Assembly (NCBI GenBank): GCA_937915735.1
Contig: CALGGS010000043.1
Span: 1 to 7,121, forward strand
Source: an uncultured Treponema sp.
GTDB lineage: Bacteria; Spirochaetota; Spirochaetia; Treponematales; Treponemataceae
Length of the DNA: 7,121 bases
Direction of reading: 5' to 3'
Both the position numbers and the translations under genes were made by a program. This document shows positions 1 through 7,031 of this stretch, in pieces (positions within the stretch are counted from its first letter, which is position 1; each line of letters starts with the position of its first letter). The notes under the pieces were generated by a model. It ran no database searches. It had not been told where the DNA came from and worked only from the letters and a program-made list of their open reading frames with translations.

Positions 1-1
1 G

Positions 2-772
2 CTGAACAACATGGAAAGTCTCTATAACGATGGACTTGTAACCGGTACGGCCTATATGTCTGCCAGAAATGAACTGTTCAACCTACAGAGACAGAAGCAG
101 GATGCAGAGAGGCAGTTGATGTCTGCCGGCGTAGACAGGATTCGGACGACAGGAGACACTGACAAGCAGTTGCTTTCCCTGCAGCAGCAGATTGACGAAG
201 CTCGTAAGCAGCTTGAGATTCAGCAAGACTCGTATCAAACAGCTACTCGGGTACTTTCATCAGAAAGCGGAATTGTTTACGAGGTTGCTATTGCCCGAGG
301 TTCCTATCTTTCGCCTGGGGCTACGATTGCGGTCATTGAGCCTTTTGCAAGCGATGGAGTTGTTCTTGAGGCTACAATGTTTTTTGCCTTGCAGGATGGA
401 AAAAGGATTAAGCGGGGAATGAGCATAGCGGTAAGTCCTTCCACAGTAAAGCAGGAAGAGTTTGGCTATATACAGGGAATCGTGACAAGTGTATCTCCCT
501 TTCCTTCCAGCCCCCAGTATTTGATGGCAACTCTGCAGAATCAGGGGCTTGTTCAGTTTTTTTCTAATATTGCGGCTCCGATTGAGGTACGAGTGAGCCT
601 TATTCCGGATCCTGAGACGGTCACGGGGTATCATTGGTCTTCATCAAAAGGACCTGACGAACAACTTGACACTGGAACGCTATGTTCTGGCTCCGTTACT
701 GTGCGCACCCAGCGACCTATAGAACTTGTAATCCCTTTGATTAAAAAGAAGATTTTAGGCATAGGGGAATAA
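2..772 (+). CDS. NHLP-type bacteriocin/peptide export membrane-fusion (HlyD-like) protein, 5' partial
   Basis: C-terminal 256 residues of a periplasmic adaptor that would link the ABC exporter(s) encoded next to an outer-membrane channel. The frame is open to the left edge (codons before the ATG at 11 read Leu-Asn-Asn), so the N-terminal membrane anchor lies outside the window and the Met at 11 is probably internal. Counting from that Met, residues 1-80 are rich in Gln, Lys, Glu and Leu and look like the end of an alpha-helical hairpin (coiled coil). Residues 81-112 (VLSSESGIVYEV, then GSYLSPGATIAVIEP) match the second half of a lipoyl/barrel-sandwich motif. Residues 117-165 form a beta-barrel-like segment with the typical KRGMSIAV turn. 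The order adaptor, C39 exporter, second exporter is that of NHLP/NHLM export operons, which is why this subfamily is preferred over a generic HlyD. The next gene starts 5 bases after the stop. Confidence 0.88.
   Translation: MNNMESLYNDGLVTGTAYMSARNELFNLQRQKQDAERQLMSAGVDRIRTTGDTDKQLLSLQQQIDEARKQLEIQQDSYQTATRVLSSESGIVYEVAIARGSYLSPGATIAVIEPFASDGVVLEATMFFALQDGKRIKRGMSIAVSPSTVKQEEFGYIQGIVTSVSPFPSSPQYLMATLQNQGLVQFFSNIAAPIEVRVSLIPDPETVTGYHWSSSKGPDEQLDTGTLCSGSVTVRTQRPIELVIPLIKKKILGIGE
763..769 (+). promoter_or_regulatory. Ribosome-binding site for the ATG at 778
   Basis: The purine run AGGGGAA lies 8 bases before the ATG at 778 and overlaps the stop codon of the adaptor gene. No comparable sequence precedes the GTG at 843. 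This points to 778 as the place where ribosomes begin, although that ATG is not in the frame of the long exporter reading frame. Confidence 0.6.
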
Positions 773-777
773 GCATA

Positions 778-891
778 ATGAAAGAAAAGAAAGAAAAAAA
801 AAATGCTTTGAGTACATTCACAAGCGGGTTCGCACTCCAACGGTGTTGCAGATGGAGGCTGTGGAATGCGGGGCTGCAAGTCTTGCCATGA
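778..891 (+). other. Apparent true 5' end of the C39 exporter gene in a shifted frame; zero-frame product is a 37-residue dead end
   Basis: From ATG 778 the zero frame reads MKEKKEKKNALSTF and stops at TGA 889-891 after 37 residues; this resembles nothing in the family. If the reading moves back one base within the A run at 794-803, it reads MKEKKEKKKCFEYIHKRV followed by RTPTVLQMEAVECG, which is the basic, polar N-terminus expected ahead of a C39 domain. The shifted product would be 740 residues. Both the ribosome-binding site and the family-like codons on each side of the run support one gene spanning the frame change. Confidence 0.6.
794..803 (+). repeat. A10 homopolymer with in-phase A-AAA-AAA slippery heptamer at the frame change
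   Basis: Ten consecutive A's follow GAAAAGAAAG. Relative to the ATG at 778 the codons are GAA-AAA-AAA-AAT, so bases 795-801 form A-AAA-AAA in the phase used for -1 ribosomal frameshifting (as in dnaX-type sites). A run of this length is also long enough for RNA polymerase slippage or replication slippage. One extra A (or two fewer) joins the ATG at 778 to the exporter frame. Confidence 0.75.
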
Positions 892-2999
892 TTATGGCTT
901 ATTTTGGCTCCTTCATTCCCCTTGAGCGGATGCGCGTTGAGTGTGGCGTTTCTCGAGATGGAAGCAAGGCCTCAAAATTAGTCCGGGCTGCAAAAAGATT
1001 TGGATTGAATGCCGATGGATACCGCAGGGAGCTTTCTTCACTCAAAAAAACGGTATTCCCTGCCATCATCTTCTGGAATTTCAATCACTTTGTGGTTCTT
1101 GAGGGCTTTAAGAAAAATAAGGCTTACCTGAATGATCCTGCCGCCGGGAGACGGGTGGTTTCGTATGAGGAGTTTGACAGCTCATATACGGGCATAGTGA
1201 TTGAATTCTCTAAAGGGGAAACTTTCAAAAAGGAAGGGAAAAGGCCTTCAATTATATCTGCTCTGGAAAAACGCATGCAAAACATGAAGGACATTCTGCT
1301 CTTCATCATTATGACGGGATTGTTTTTGCTTGTGCCGGGCTTTGTCATTCCCGCATTCAGCCGTTTTTTTGTCGATACAATCCTTGTCGGTAAAGTTACC
1401 GGTTTTTTAAAACCTCTCCTTGTAGCCATGGGGTTTACAGTTGTCGTTCAGACAATCCTTACCTTCGTGCAGCAACGCTATTTAAAGAGATTTCATATAA
1501 AACTTGCCCTTTCTTCATCAGCACAATTTTTAAACCATGTCTTTAAGATGCCTGTTGAATTTTTTATACAGCGAATGCCCGGAGAAATTTGCAACCGCAT
1601 TCAGGCAAACGACACGGTGGCGACCCTCATCTCAACTCAACTTACAAAAGCTGCTGTGAATCTTTTTTGCATCATTTTCTATGCGGTAATTATGCTTCGC
1701 TATGATCCACTGCTGACTTTTTTATGCGTTATAGTTGTCGCTATTAATTTTCTGCTCTTGAAATTCACTGCTAATGCTGTCAAAACCAACTCGCTGAAGG
1801 TACAGATGGAGACCGGAAAACTTTATGGGCATACAATGGGTGGCATAGGCATGATAGAAACGCTTAAAGCCTCAGGGCTTGAGAATGATTTTTTTCAGCA
1901 ATGGTCAGGCCAGCAGGCAAAAGTTGTTTTGCAAAATCAGAAACTTTCTAAACTTTCCACTGTAGTAACTCAACTCCCTTTGTCGCTTACTCAGATTTTG
2001 GATTTGCTTGTTCTTTCGGTAGGAGCGCTTCGTGTAATAAACGGAAATATCACGATGGGTATGTTGGTGGCTTTTCAGGGCTTGAAGACTAGTTTTATTG
2101 CTCCTGTAAATGAATTTTTGCAACTTGGCAAGGACTTGCAGGCTGGACAGGCGGACATGCAGCGTCTTGACGATGTAATGGAGTATCCTCCCCAAAAACG
2201 CTACAAAGAAGATTTTGAGCCGCAAAAAGACGAAGAATCGGTGAATGATTTAAAGAAAACTCCGGTTGCAGTGAATAAATTGCAGGGCTATGTTTCGCTC
2301 AAAAATATTACCTTTGGCTACAATCGCCTTGAGCCTCCTCTTATAACCGGCCTTAACCTTGACTTGCGGCCGGGTATGCGTGTAGCTCTTGTAGGAGGTT
2401 CGGGAAGCGGAAAATCCACCATAGGAAAACTGGTAAGCTCTTTGTACGCTCCTTGGGACGGAGAACTTTTGTATGACGGAAAGCCCTTGAATGCCCTCTC
2501 CCGCGCGACATTTACGAATTCTGTCGCTGTGGTCGATCAGGATATTTTCTTGTTTGCCGGCACCGTAAGGGATAACCTGACTATGTGGGATAACGCTATT
2601 CCTGAGGAAGTCTACATTCAGGCTGCAAGAGATGCCTGCATTCACGATGTGATTGCCACACGGCAGGGGGGCTACTTTAGTGAGGTTGAGGAAGGCGGAC
2701 GTAATTTCAGTGGCGGTCAGCGTCAGCGTCTGGAAATAGCCAGGGCCCTTGCGACAAATCCTCGGATTCTGATTATGGATGAGGCAACGAGTGCCCTTGA
2801 TCCTGTGACAGAACAGCAGGTAGATGAGAATATCCGCCGAAGGGGGTGTACCTGTATTATCATTGCTCACCGGTTGAGTACAATCCGTGACAGTGATGAG
2901 ATAATAGTGTTGAATCACGGAAAAGTGGAGCAGCGAGGCACGCATACAGAACTGCTTGCCTCTGGCGGTCTTTACAGCGACTTGATACGCACAATGTAG
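843..2999 (+). CDS. NHLP-family peptide export ABC transporter with N-terminal C39 leader peptidase (peptidase/permease/ATPase)
   Basis: Inner-membrane exporter that would cleave the leader of a double-glycine-type precursor peptide and export the core using ATP. The intact frame is 718 residues from GTG 843, numbered from there. Residues 1 to about 125 are a C39 peptidase: oxyanion-hole Gln3, catalytic Cys9 (QMEAVECGAASLAM), His82 (FNHFVVLEG) and Asp98 (NDP). Hydrophobic membrane segments lie at about 151-175 and 190-210, with further ones up to about residue 420. The ATPase follows: aromatic A-loop FGYN, Walker A GGSGSGKST (518-526), Q-loop VVDQD, signature FSGGQ (622-626), Walker B ILIMDE (Asp646, Glu647), D-loop SALD, and switch His676. 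All catalytic residues are present. The GTG lies only two codons before the essential Gln and has no good ribosome-binding site, so the real start is probably ATG 778, reached through a -1 shift in the A10 run (740 residues). The second exporter begins 10 bases downstream and may be its heterodimer partner or a separate exporter in the same system. Confidence 0.92.
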   Translation: MLQMEAVECGAASLAMIMAYFGSFIPLERMRVECGVSRDGSKASKLVRAAKRFGLNADGYRRELSSLKKTVFPAIIFWNFNHFVVLEGFKKNKAYLNDPAAGRRVVSYEEFDSSYTGIVIEFSKGETFKKEGKRPSIISALEKRMQNMKDILLFIIMTGLFLLVPGFVIPAFSRFFVDTILVGKVTGFLKPLLVAMGFTVVVQTILTFVQQRYLKRFHIKLALSSSAQFLNHVFKMPVEFFIQRMPGEICNRIQANDTVATLISTQLTKAAVNLFCIIFYAVIMLRYDPLLTFLCVIVVAINFLLLKFTANAVKTNSLKVQMETGKLYGHTMGGIGMIETLKASGLENDFFQQWSGQQAKVVLQNQKLSKLSTVVTQLPLSLTQILDLLVLSVGALRVINGNITMGMLVAFQGLKTSFIAPVNEFLQLGKDLQAGQADMQRLDDVMEYPPQKRYKEDFEPQKDEESVNDLKKTPVAVNKLQGYVSLKNITFGYNRLEPPLITGLNLDLRPGMRVALVGGSGSGKSTIGKLVSSLYAPWDGELLYDGKPLNALSRATFTNSVAVVDQDIFLFAGTVRDNLTMWDNAIPEEVYIQAARDACIHDVIATRQGGYFSEVEEGGRNFSGGQRQRLEIARALATNPRILIMDEATSALDPVTEQQVDENIRRRGCTCIIIAHRLSTIRDSDEIIVLNHGKVEQRGTHTELLASGGLYSDLIRTM

Positions 3000-3009
3000 G
3001 CGGTGAAAA

Positions 3010-5679
3010 ATGATAGAACTCACTAATACAAATCCTTTTGAATGTTCTCAGGCAGACGCTCCATTGTATCGCGTTGTGCAGGGAATGGCATATCTCTTTG
3101 CTGTAGAAACAGACAAAGACGGAAATGAAAGTGCCCGGTTCAGCATAGCGCGTTATTGTGAGGGGCAAGTCATCGTTATGCTTCCGAATGTAGCTCCAGA
3201 TGAAAAAAAAGAGCATCCACTTCGTTTTATACTGACAGGAAGCCCTCAAACGCAGATTGAAAGGCTTGAGCCTGAAAAGCTGTATGGTCCTCAAGGGAGA
3301 AAAACGCTCGTACAGGCTTTAGACGCAGTTACAAAATTGCTCCGGCAGGGGATAAAGCGGGAAAGCGATTTTGAGGACATCTTACTGGCAAAAGACCTTC
3401 CGAGAGCACTCTCTTGGTTTGCAGAAGATTCGGCTCATGAACTTGCTTTATGTCGCGAAAGAATGCTTCTGGAAGAAAGCAGACGGTATGCAGAGCGCAT
3501 GAAAAACACTTCCCGGGACTACGGCTCAGCCCTTGATTCTTTGGCTGCCGTTCTTGATGGCGGGAAAGTTTCGCAGGATTTGGATGAGGAGGAAAGTGGT
3601 GTTGTCCGTATTGCAAAACTTGTTGCTAAAAGACAAGATATTGAAATTTCTGCAATACAAGGTAAGGTTTATGATCAGGAAAACGGACTACAGGAGCTTG
3701 CGAAAGACAGTAATATACGGATTCGAAAAATCATTTTAGAGTCTGGCTGGCATAAAAGGGATAACGGTCCTTTTGTCGGTTATCGCATGAAGTTCAAAGA
3801 TGATGGCTCTGTCGAGTCATCCCATGAAGTTGCGCTTTTGCCAGAAAAGGGCGGATATGTCTGCGTTGATACTCAGGAAAAAACTCATATTCATGTTGAT
3901 GAAAATTTTGTTTCCTATATTTCTCCGCAAGCCTTTATGTTTTACCGGCCTTTTGAAAGCAGTCCCATTACATTTAAAAAACTCTTTCGCTTTTGTGCCA
4001 AAGGTCTGGCAAAAGACGCGTTTTTATATATTACATTGGGGTTTGTCTGTACCCTCGTGGGACTTTTGATTCCTGAGCTTACGCGCATGTTTATGGATTC
4101 AATCATTCCTCAGGCTGCGAAAAACATGGCTGTTCAGGTGTCAGTCCTTGTACTTCTCTGTATGCTTTCCAGTGCTGTATTTGAATTTGTAAAGATGTTT
4201 GTGATGACTCGAATGCAGACTTACACTGACTATTCCCTTCAGTCCGCCGTTATGGACAGGCTTTTAAAGCTTCCCGTCAATTTTTTTAAGAAATTTACGG
4301 CTGGTGACCTTGCCCAAAAAACGCTGTCTGTGTCGCTGGTGCAAAATTTGGTGTTCAGTGTGATTATCTCAAGCGGTATGACATTTATATTTGCATTTGT
4401 CTATCTCTTTCAACTTTTCCGTTATTCAAGCTACTTGCTGAAATGGGGACTTCTGTTCAGTTTGTTCCCGCTGGTTATAACGGTTGTTATCCCTCTGCTT
4501 AAATATAAATGGATAAAATCACAGACGGAAGTTTCTTCTCGTATATCAGGAATGCTCTTTCAGTTTATTACAGGGGTGAACAAACTGTTTATGACGGCAT
4601 CGGAGAAACGTGCTTTTGCCCAATGGACAAGACTTTTTGCACGGCAAAACGACAGTATGAGCCATGCAACAAATTTTGATATTGCACAGCAAATATTCAA
4701 TTCTGTTTTCACTGTTATCGTGACTATGTTCTTTTACGCTATTTTTGTAAAAGGTGTCGCTACAGGAAAGATGGACGCGCTTTCAACGGGTAGTTTTATG
4801 GCATTTCTTTCCGCTTACTCGCAGTTCAATGGTGCTCTTATCTCAACTGCGGGTGCCCTTACACAGTCTGTGCAGATTTTTCCATTGTACGAGCAGGCAA
4901 AAACGGTGCTTCTGGCGGAACCTGAAATTCAGGAATCCAAACCGTCTGTTCGTTCTCTTTCTGGAGAAATTGAAGTAAACCACATATCTTTCAGATATAG
5001 TCCGGATACCCCCCTCGTGCTGCGAGATATTTCGCTTAAAATTACACCCGGTGAGTTTATTGCAATTGTGGGTGGGTCTGGAAGCGGGAAGTCCACGCTT
5101 CTGCGCATATTGCTCGGCTTTGAGAAGCAGGAGGCGGGGTCTGTCTTTTATGACAATCAAGAATTGGATTCGATTGACGTGGGCAGTGTGCGTCGTAATA
5201 TGGGCGTAGTCCTGCAGAGTAGTACGATAATGCAGGGGTCGATTTTTACGAATATCGCCGGAAGTTCCTCGCTCTCTATGGATGATGCCTGGAAAGCGGC
5301 AGAAATGGCTGGTCTTGCAGATGAAATCAGGGAAATGCCTATGGGAATGCATACCATGATAAGTGATGGCGGAGGAACTCTTTCTGGTGGTCAGAGACAG
5401 CGCCTTATCATCGCACGGGCTATTGCACGAAAACCAAAGATTTTGATTTTTGATGAAGCGACAAGTGCACTGGATAACAAAACTCAGACACAGGTAAGTA
5501 AGAGCCTTGAATCACTTAAAGTCACCCGTATAGTCATTGCTCATCGCCTGAGTACGATTATCAATGCAGACAGGATTTATGTGCTTAACAATGGCGTGCT
5601 TGAGGAAAGTGGTACTTATAATGAACTTATGGAAAAAGGTGGTTTCTTTGCGGAACTTGCAAAGAGACAACAAGTTTAG
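3010..5679 (+). CDS. NHLP-family peptide export ABC transporter, permease/ATPase subunit with long N-terminal domain
   Basis: Second inner-membrane ABC exporter of the operon, 889 residues. ATG 3010 is preceded by AGGCGGTGA, giving a normal ribosome-binding site. Residues 1 to about 330 are soluble and contain no C39 peptidase. Residues 20-80 (LYRVVQGMAYLFAVETDKDG onward, with several Gly turns) look like the beta-roll of a cupin or cyclic-nucleotide-binding-like domain, and residues 145-170 are charged and helical. Membrane segments start at about 338 and 375, then fall near 440-465, 475-495, 560-585 and 595-615. The ATPase has A-loop FRYS, Walker A GGSGSGKST (688-696), Q-loop VVLQS, signature LSGGQ (791-795), Walker B ILIFDE (Asp815, Glu816) and switch His845, all intact. 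This size and layout match the ATP-binding, peptidase-less NHLP/NHLM exporter that accompanies the C39 member. Whether the two form a heterodimer or independent homodimers is not visible here, and the role of the N-terminal domain is unknown. Confidence 0.9.
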   Translation: MIELTNTNPFECSQADAPLYRVVQGMAYLFAVETDKDGNESARFSIARYCEGQVIVMLPNVAPDEKKEHPLRFILTGSPQTQIERLEPEKLYGPQGRKTLVQALDAVTKLLRQGIKRESDFEDILLAKDLPRALSWFAEDSAHELALCRERMLLEESRRYAERMKNTSRDYGSALDSLAAVLDGGKVSQDLDEEESGVVRIAKLVAKRQDIEISAIQGKVYDQENGLQELAKDSNIRIRKIILESGWHKRDNGPFVGYRMKFKDDGSVESSHEVALLPEKGGYVCVDTQEKTHIHVDENFVSYISPQAFMFYRPFESSPITFKKLFRFCAKGLAKDAFLYITLGFVCTLVGLLIPELTRMFMDSIIPQAAKNMAVQVSVLVLLCMLSSAVFEFVKMFVMTRMQTYTDYSLQSAVMDRLLKLPVNFFKKFTAGDLAQKTLSVSLVQNLVFSVIISSGMTFIFAFVYLFQLFRYSSYLLKWGLLFSLFPLVITVVIPLLKYKWIKSQTEVSSRISGMLFQFITGVNKLFMTASEKRAFAQWTRLFARQNDSMSHATNFDIAQQIFNSVFTVIVTMFFYAIFVKGVATGKMDALSTGSFMAFLSAYSQFNGALISTAGALTQSVQIFPLYEQAKTVLLAEPEIQESKPSVRSLSGEIEVNHISFRYSPDTPLVLRDISLKITPGEFIAIVGGSGSGKSTLLRILLGFEKQEAGSVFYDNQELDSIDVGSVRRNMGVVLQSSTIMQGSIFTNIAGSSSLSMDDAWKAAEMAGLADEIREMPMGMHTMISDGGGTLSGGQRQRLIIARAIARKPKILIFDEATSALDNKTQTQVSKSLESLKVTRIVIAHRLSTIINADRIYVLNNGVLEESGTYNELMEKGGFFAELAKRQQV

Positions 5680-5692
5680 ATGGAGAAAAATT

Positions 5693-6556
5693 ATGAGAAA
5701 ACTGAAGTTGACCCTATTTACTTTACTTACTTTATTTGTTTTTTTGTCATGCTCGCAAAATGATAATCCGGCAGTGGTGCGGCAGGCGACTACTGAAAAA
5801 CTTTTGCAAAAGCGTCACCGAATAAAGATTGCGTATATTCACCGTGGCTCATTGTCCGGTGACGAGATAGAAGAAGATCAGATAGTAGAAGGTATAAAAT
5901 TTGCCTGCGAAGAACTGAATGCATCTGGGGGAGTTCTCGGAGCGACTATAGAGTTGATTCCATTTAATGACGGTCAGAATCTTAATCTTGCAAAAAAAAC
6001 AGCATATCAAATTTGCTCTGATCCTGAGATTTGCGCCGTTATCGGTCACAGGACATCGGCTCCTTCAATAGCAAACTCCCTCGTTTATCATTATTATGGT
6101 CTTTTAATGTTTAGTCCAAGTGCTACGGCTGTTTCCCTTACCCAGCAAGGTCTTCCGTATGTCTTCCGTAATTTTCCTGATGATAATTCCTATGCGAAAC
6201 GGGCGGCTCAATTTTTCAAAAAACGGGGGTGGAATCGTGTAATGCTCTACTATTTGGATAACACATACGGTACGGGTCTTGCCTCACTTTTTGAACTTAA
6301 CTGTAGCGAGATGAATATAACTATTCCGGACAGTGAAAATTACACAAGCCTCGACGGGTATCATGAATATAGTGAACTTGCCCAGCGCTGGAAATCAAAC
6401 TATAACTTTGATGCCATTTTTTTGGCAGGAATAATGATGCAGTCTGCGGAAATCGTGTCTATATTCCGAGAAAATGGCATTACCCAGCCAATTGTTGATG
6501 GCGGAGAGTTTGACGACGCGGATTTTTTTGAAATTGGAAACAATAATTCTTTTTAA
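5693..6556 (+). CDS. ABC-type substrate-binding lipoprotein (branched-chain amino acid/amide-like, type 1 fold), 3' truncated
   Basis: 287 residues from ATG 5693, chosen because GGAG (5682-5685) sits 7 bases before it and because it yields a signal peptide. The frame is open further upstream, but that part overlaps the exporter gene. Residues 1-19 have a basic start, a hydrophobic core and the lipobox V-F-L-S-C, predicting lipidation at Cys20. Phe at -3 is unusual outside groups with relaxed lipoboxes such as spirochaetes. The mature part follows the periplasmic-binding type 1 pattern: KIAYIHRGSLSGDE, GIKFACEELNASGGVLGATI, AVIGHRTS, a serine-rich FSPSATAVSLTQQG, YVFRNFPDDNSYAKRAAQFF and LYYLDNTYGTG. 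These contact ligand in family members. Family members are typically 350-400 residues; this one stops after GGEFDDADFFEIGN plus a few polar residues, inside the second lobe, so it is probably non-functional or altered. It lies 13 bases after the exporter and is likely co-transcribed. A role in sensing or binding peptides, amino acids or signals linked to export is conceivable but unproven. Confidence 0.82.
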   Translation: MRKLKLTLFTLLTLFVFLSCSQNDNPAVVRQATTEKLLQKRHRIKIAYIHRGSLSGDEIEEDQIVEGIKFACEELNASGGVLGATIELIPFNDGQNLNLAKKTAYQICSDPEICAVIGHRTSAPSIANSLVYHYYGLLMFSPSATAVSLTQQGLPYVFRNFPDDNSYAKRAAQFFKKRGWNRVMLYYLDNTYGTGLASLFELNCSEMNITIPDSENYTSLDGYHEYSELAQRWKSNYNFDAIFLAGIMMQSAEIVSIFRENGITQPIVDGGEFDDADFFEIGNNNSF

Positions 6557-6662
6557 CATTCTAATCACCACCTTGCTCTAAGATATTAACATATAATTGA
6601 ATAAAAATCAATAGGTGCCGTAAAAAAAATACGGACAAGCTGCGTAAGTTTAATTTTAAAAC
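6557..6662. other. AT-rich intergenic stretch between truncated lipoprotein gene and phage-like gene
   Basis: About 105 bases with stops in all frames and no recognisable tRNA, attC site or insertion-sequence end. It separates two convergent units and includes a short inverted repeat around an A/T run (6618-6634). The left edge is the likely junction between the operon and the following DNA, since lipoprotein similarity ends at about 6535-6556 and no other frame continues it. Confidence 0.5.
6618..6634. repeat. Short inverted repeat around an A/T run
   Basis: CCGTA (6618-6622) pairs with TACGG (6630-6634) around seven A's. Read on the - strand, the T8 run (6622-6629) also follows a weak 4-base stem TACG/CGTA (loop CAGCTTGTC), so this could serve as a poor intrinsic terminator for the gene ending at 6663. 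The stems are short and chance cannot be excluded. Confidence 0.25.
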
Positions 6663-6680
6663 TCACTCTTTCGGCTGAGT
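6651..6680 (-). terminator. Possible weak intrinsic terminator at the end of the phage-like gene
   Basis: On the - strand ACTCA (6680-6676) can pair with TGAGT (6665-6661) around a GCCGAAAGAG loop. The stem takes in the stop codon and is followed by a short T run and then TAAAATT. The stem is only five pairs and the T run is interrupted, so support is slight. Confidence 0.22.
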
Positions 6681-7031
6681 GGGCAGCTTCATAAATTCCT
6701 CTACAAGGTGTGTGATTGTGCCGTTACCGCCTAAAGCGTGATAACATTCATACATCTCCTGCACATTGTCTTTGACATAGACCTTTGCCCAGCCCTTTTG
6801 GATATATTTGTCGTAAGCGTTGATGATGTCCTGTCTGAGCATTGTTCTCAGAGCCGTTTCAAACATCTTGTCTTTTGCGACGAGCTGTTCAAAACGCTCT
6901 TGCAGGGCTTTATCCTCGTTGCCCTTTTTCTCTTTTCTGAGCTTGATTTTTGCCACAATCCAGCTCACCAAGGCGGCGAGCAAGGCTGTCACGCCCCACT
7001 TAGCCGCCGTCATTATCAATTCCTGTTTCAT
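6663..7031 (-). CDS. Small single-TM, phage holin-like protein
   Basis: 122 residues. Residues 8-28 form one hydrophobic helix (KWGVTALLAALVSWIVAKIK) followed by a strongly basic stretch KLRKEKK, suggesting an N-terminal anchor with a cytoplasmic charged body. The C-terminal half (LRTMLRQDIINAYDKYIQKG, then YVKDNVQEMYECYHALGGNG and HLVEEFMKLP) matches the pattern I know from small holin-like proteins near the lysis genes of Firmicutes-type prophages. Lysis function is inferred from that resemblance only. There is no clear ribosome-binding site, but the ATG lies in an ATGA overlap with the stop of an upstream reading frame, which suggests translational coupling. The gene runs against the export operon and differs from it in kind, supporting a phage-derived segment. 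It could also be a stand-alone prophage remnant. Confidence 0.72.
   Translation of the reverse strand: MKQELIMTAAKWGVTALLAALVSWIVAKIKLRKEKKGNEDKALQERFEQLVAKDKMFETALRTMLRQDIINAYDKYIQKGWAKVYVKDNVQEMYECYHALGGNGTITHLVEEFMKLPTQPKE

Noticed and set aside
846..879. Stem TTGCAG/CTGCAA as a frameshift-stimulating structure
   Set aside because: It lies about 42 bases after the A10 run, too far for the usual 5-10 base spacing, has a 22-base loop, and codes for the conserved C39 motif.
2250..3294. Long - strand frames across the exporter genes
   Set aside because: They lie opposite strongly conserved ABC ATPase motifs, have no ribosome-binding sites and show no recognisable domains.
5564..5692. Earlier in-frame start for the binding lipoprotein
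   Set aside because: It would overlap the exporter gene by over 110 bases and bury the signal peptide and lipobox; ATG 5693 has a good ribosome-binding site.
6557..6662. Integron attC site or tRNA-type attachment site at the junction
   Set aside because: No GTTRRRY/RYYYAAC pair and no tRNA-like arms or acceptor end could be found.
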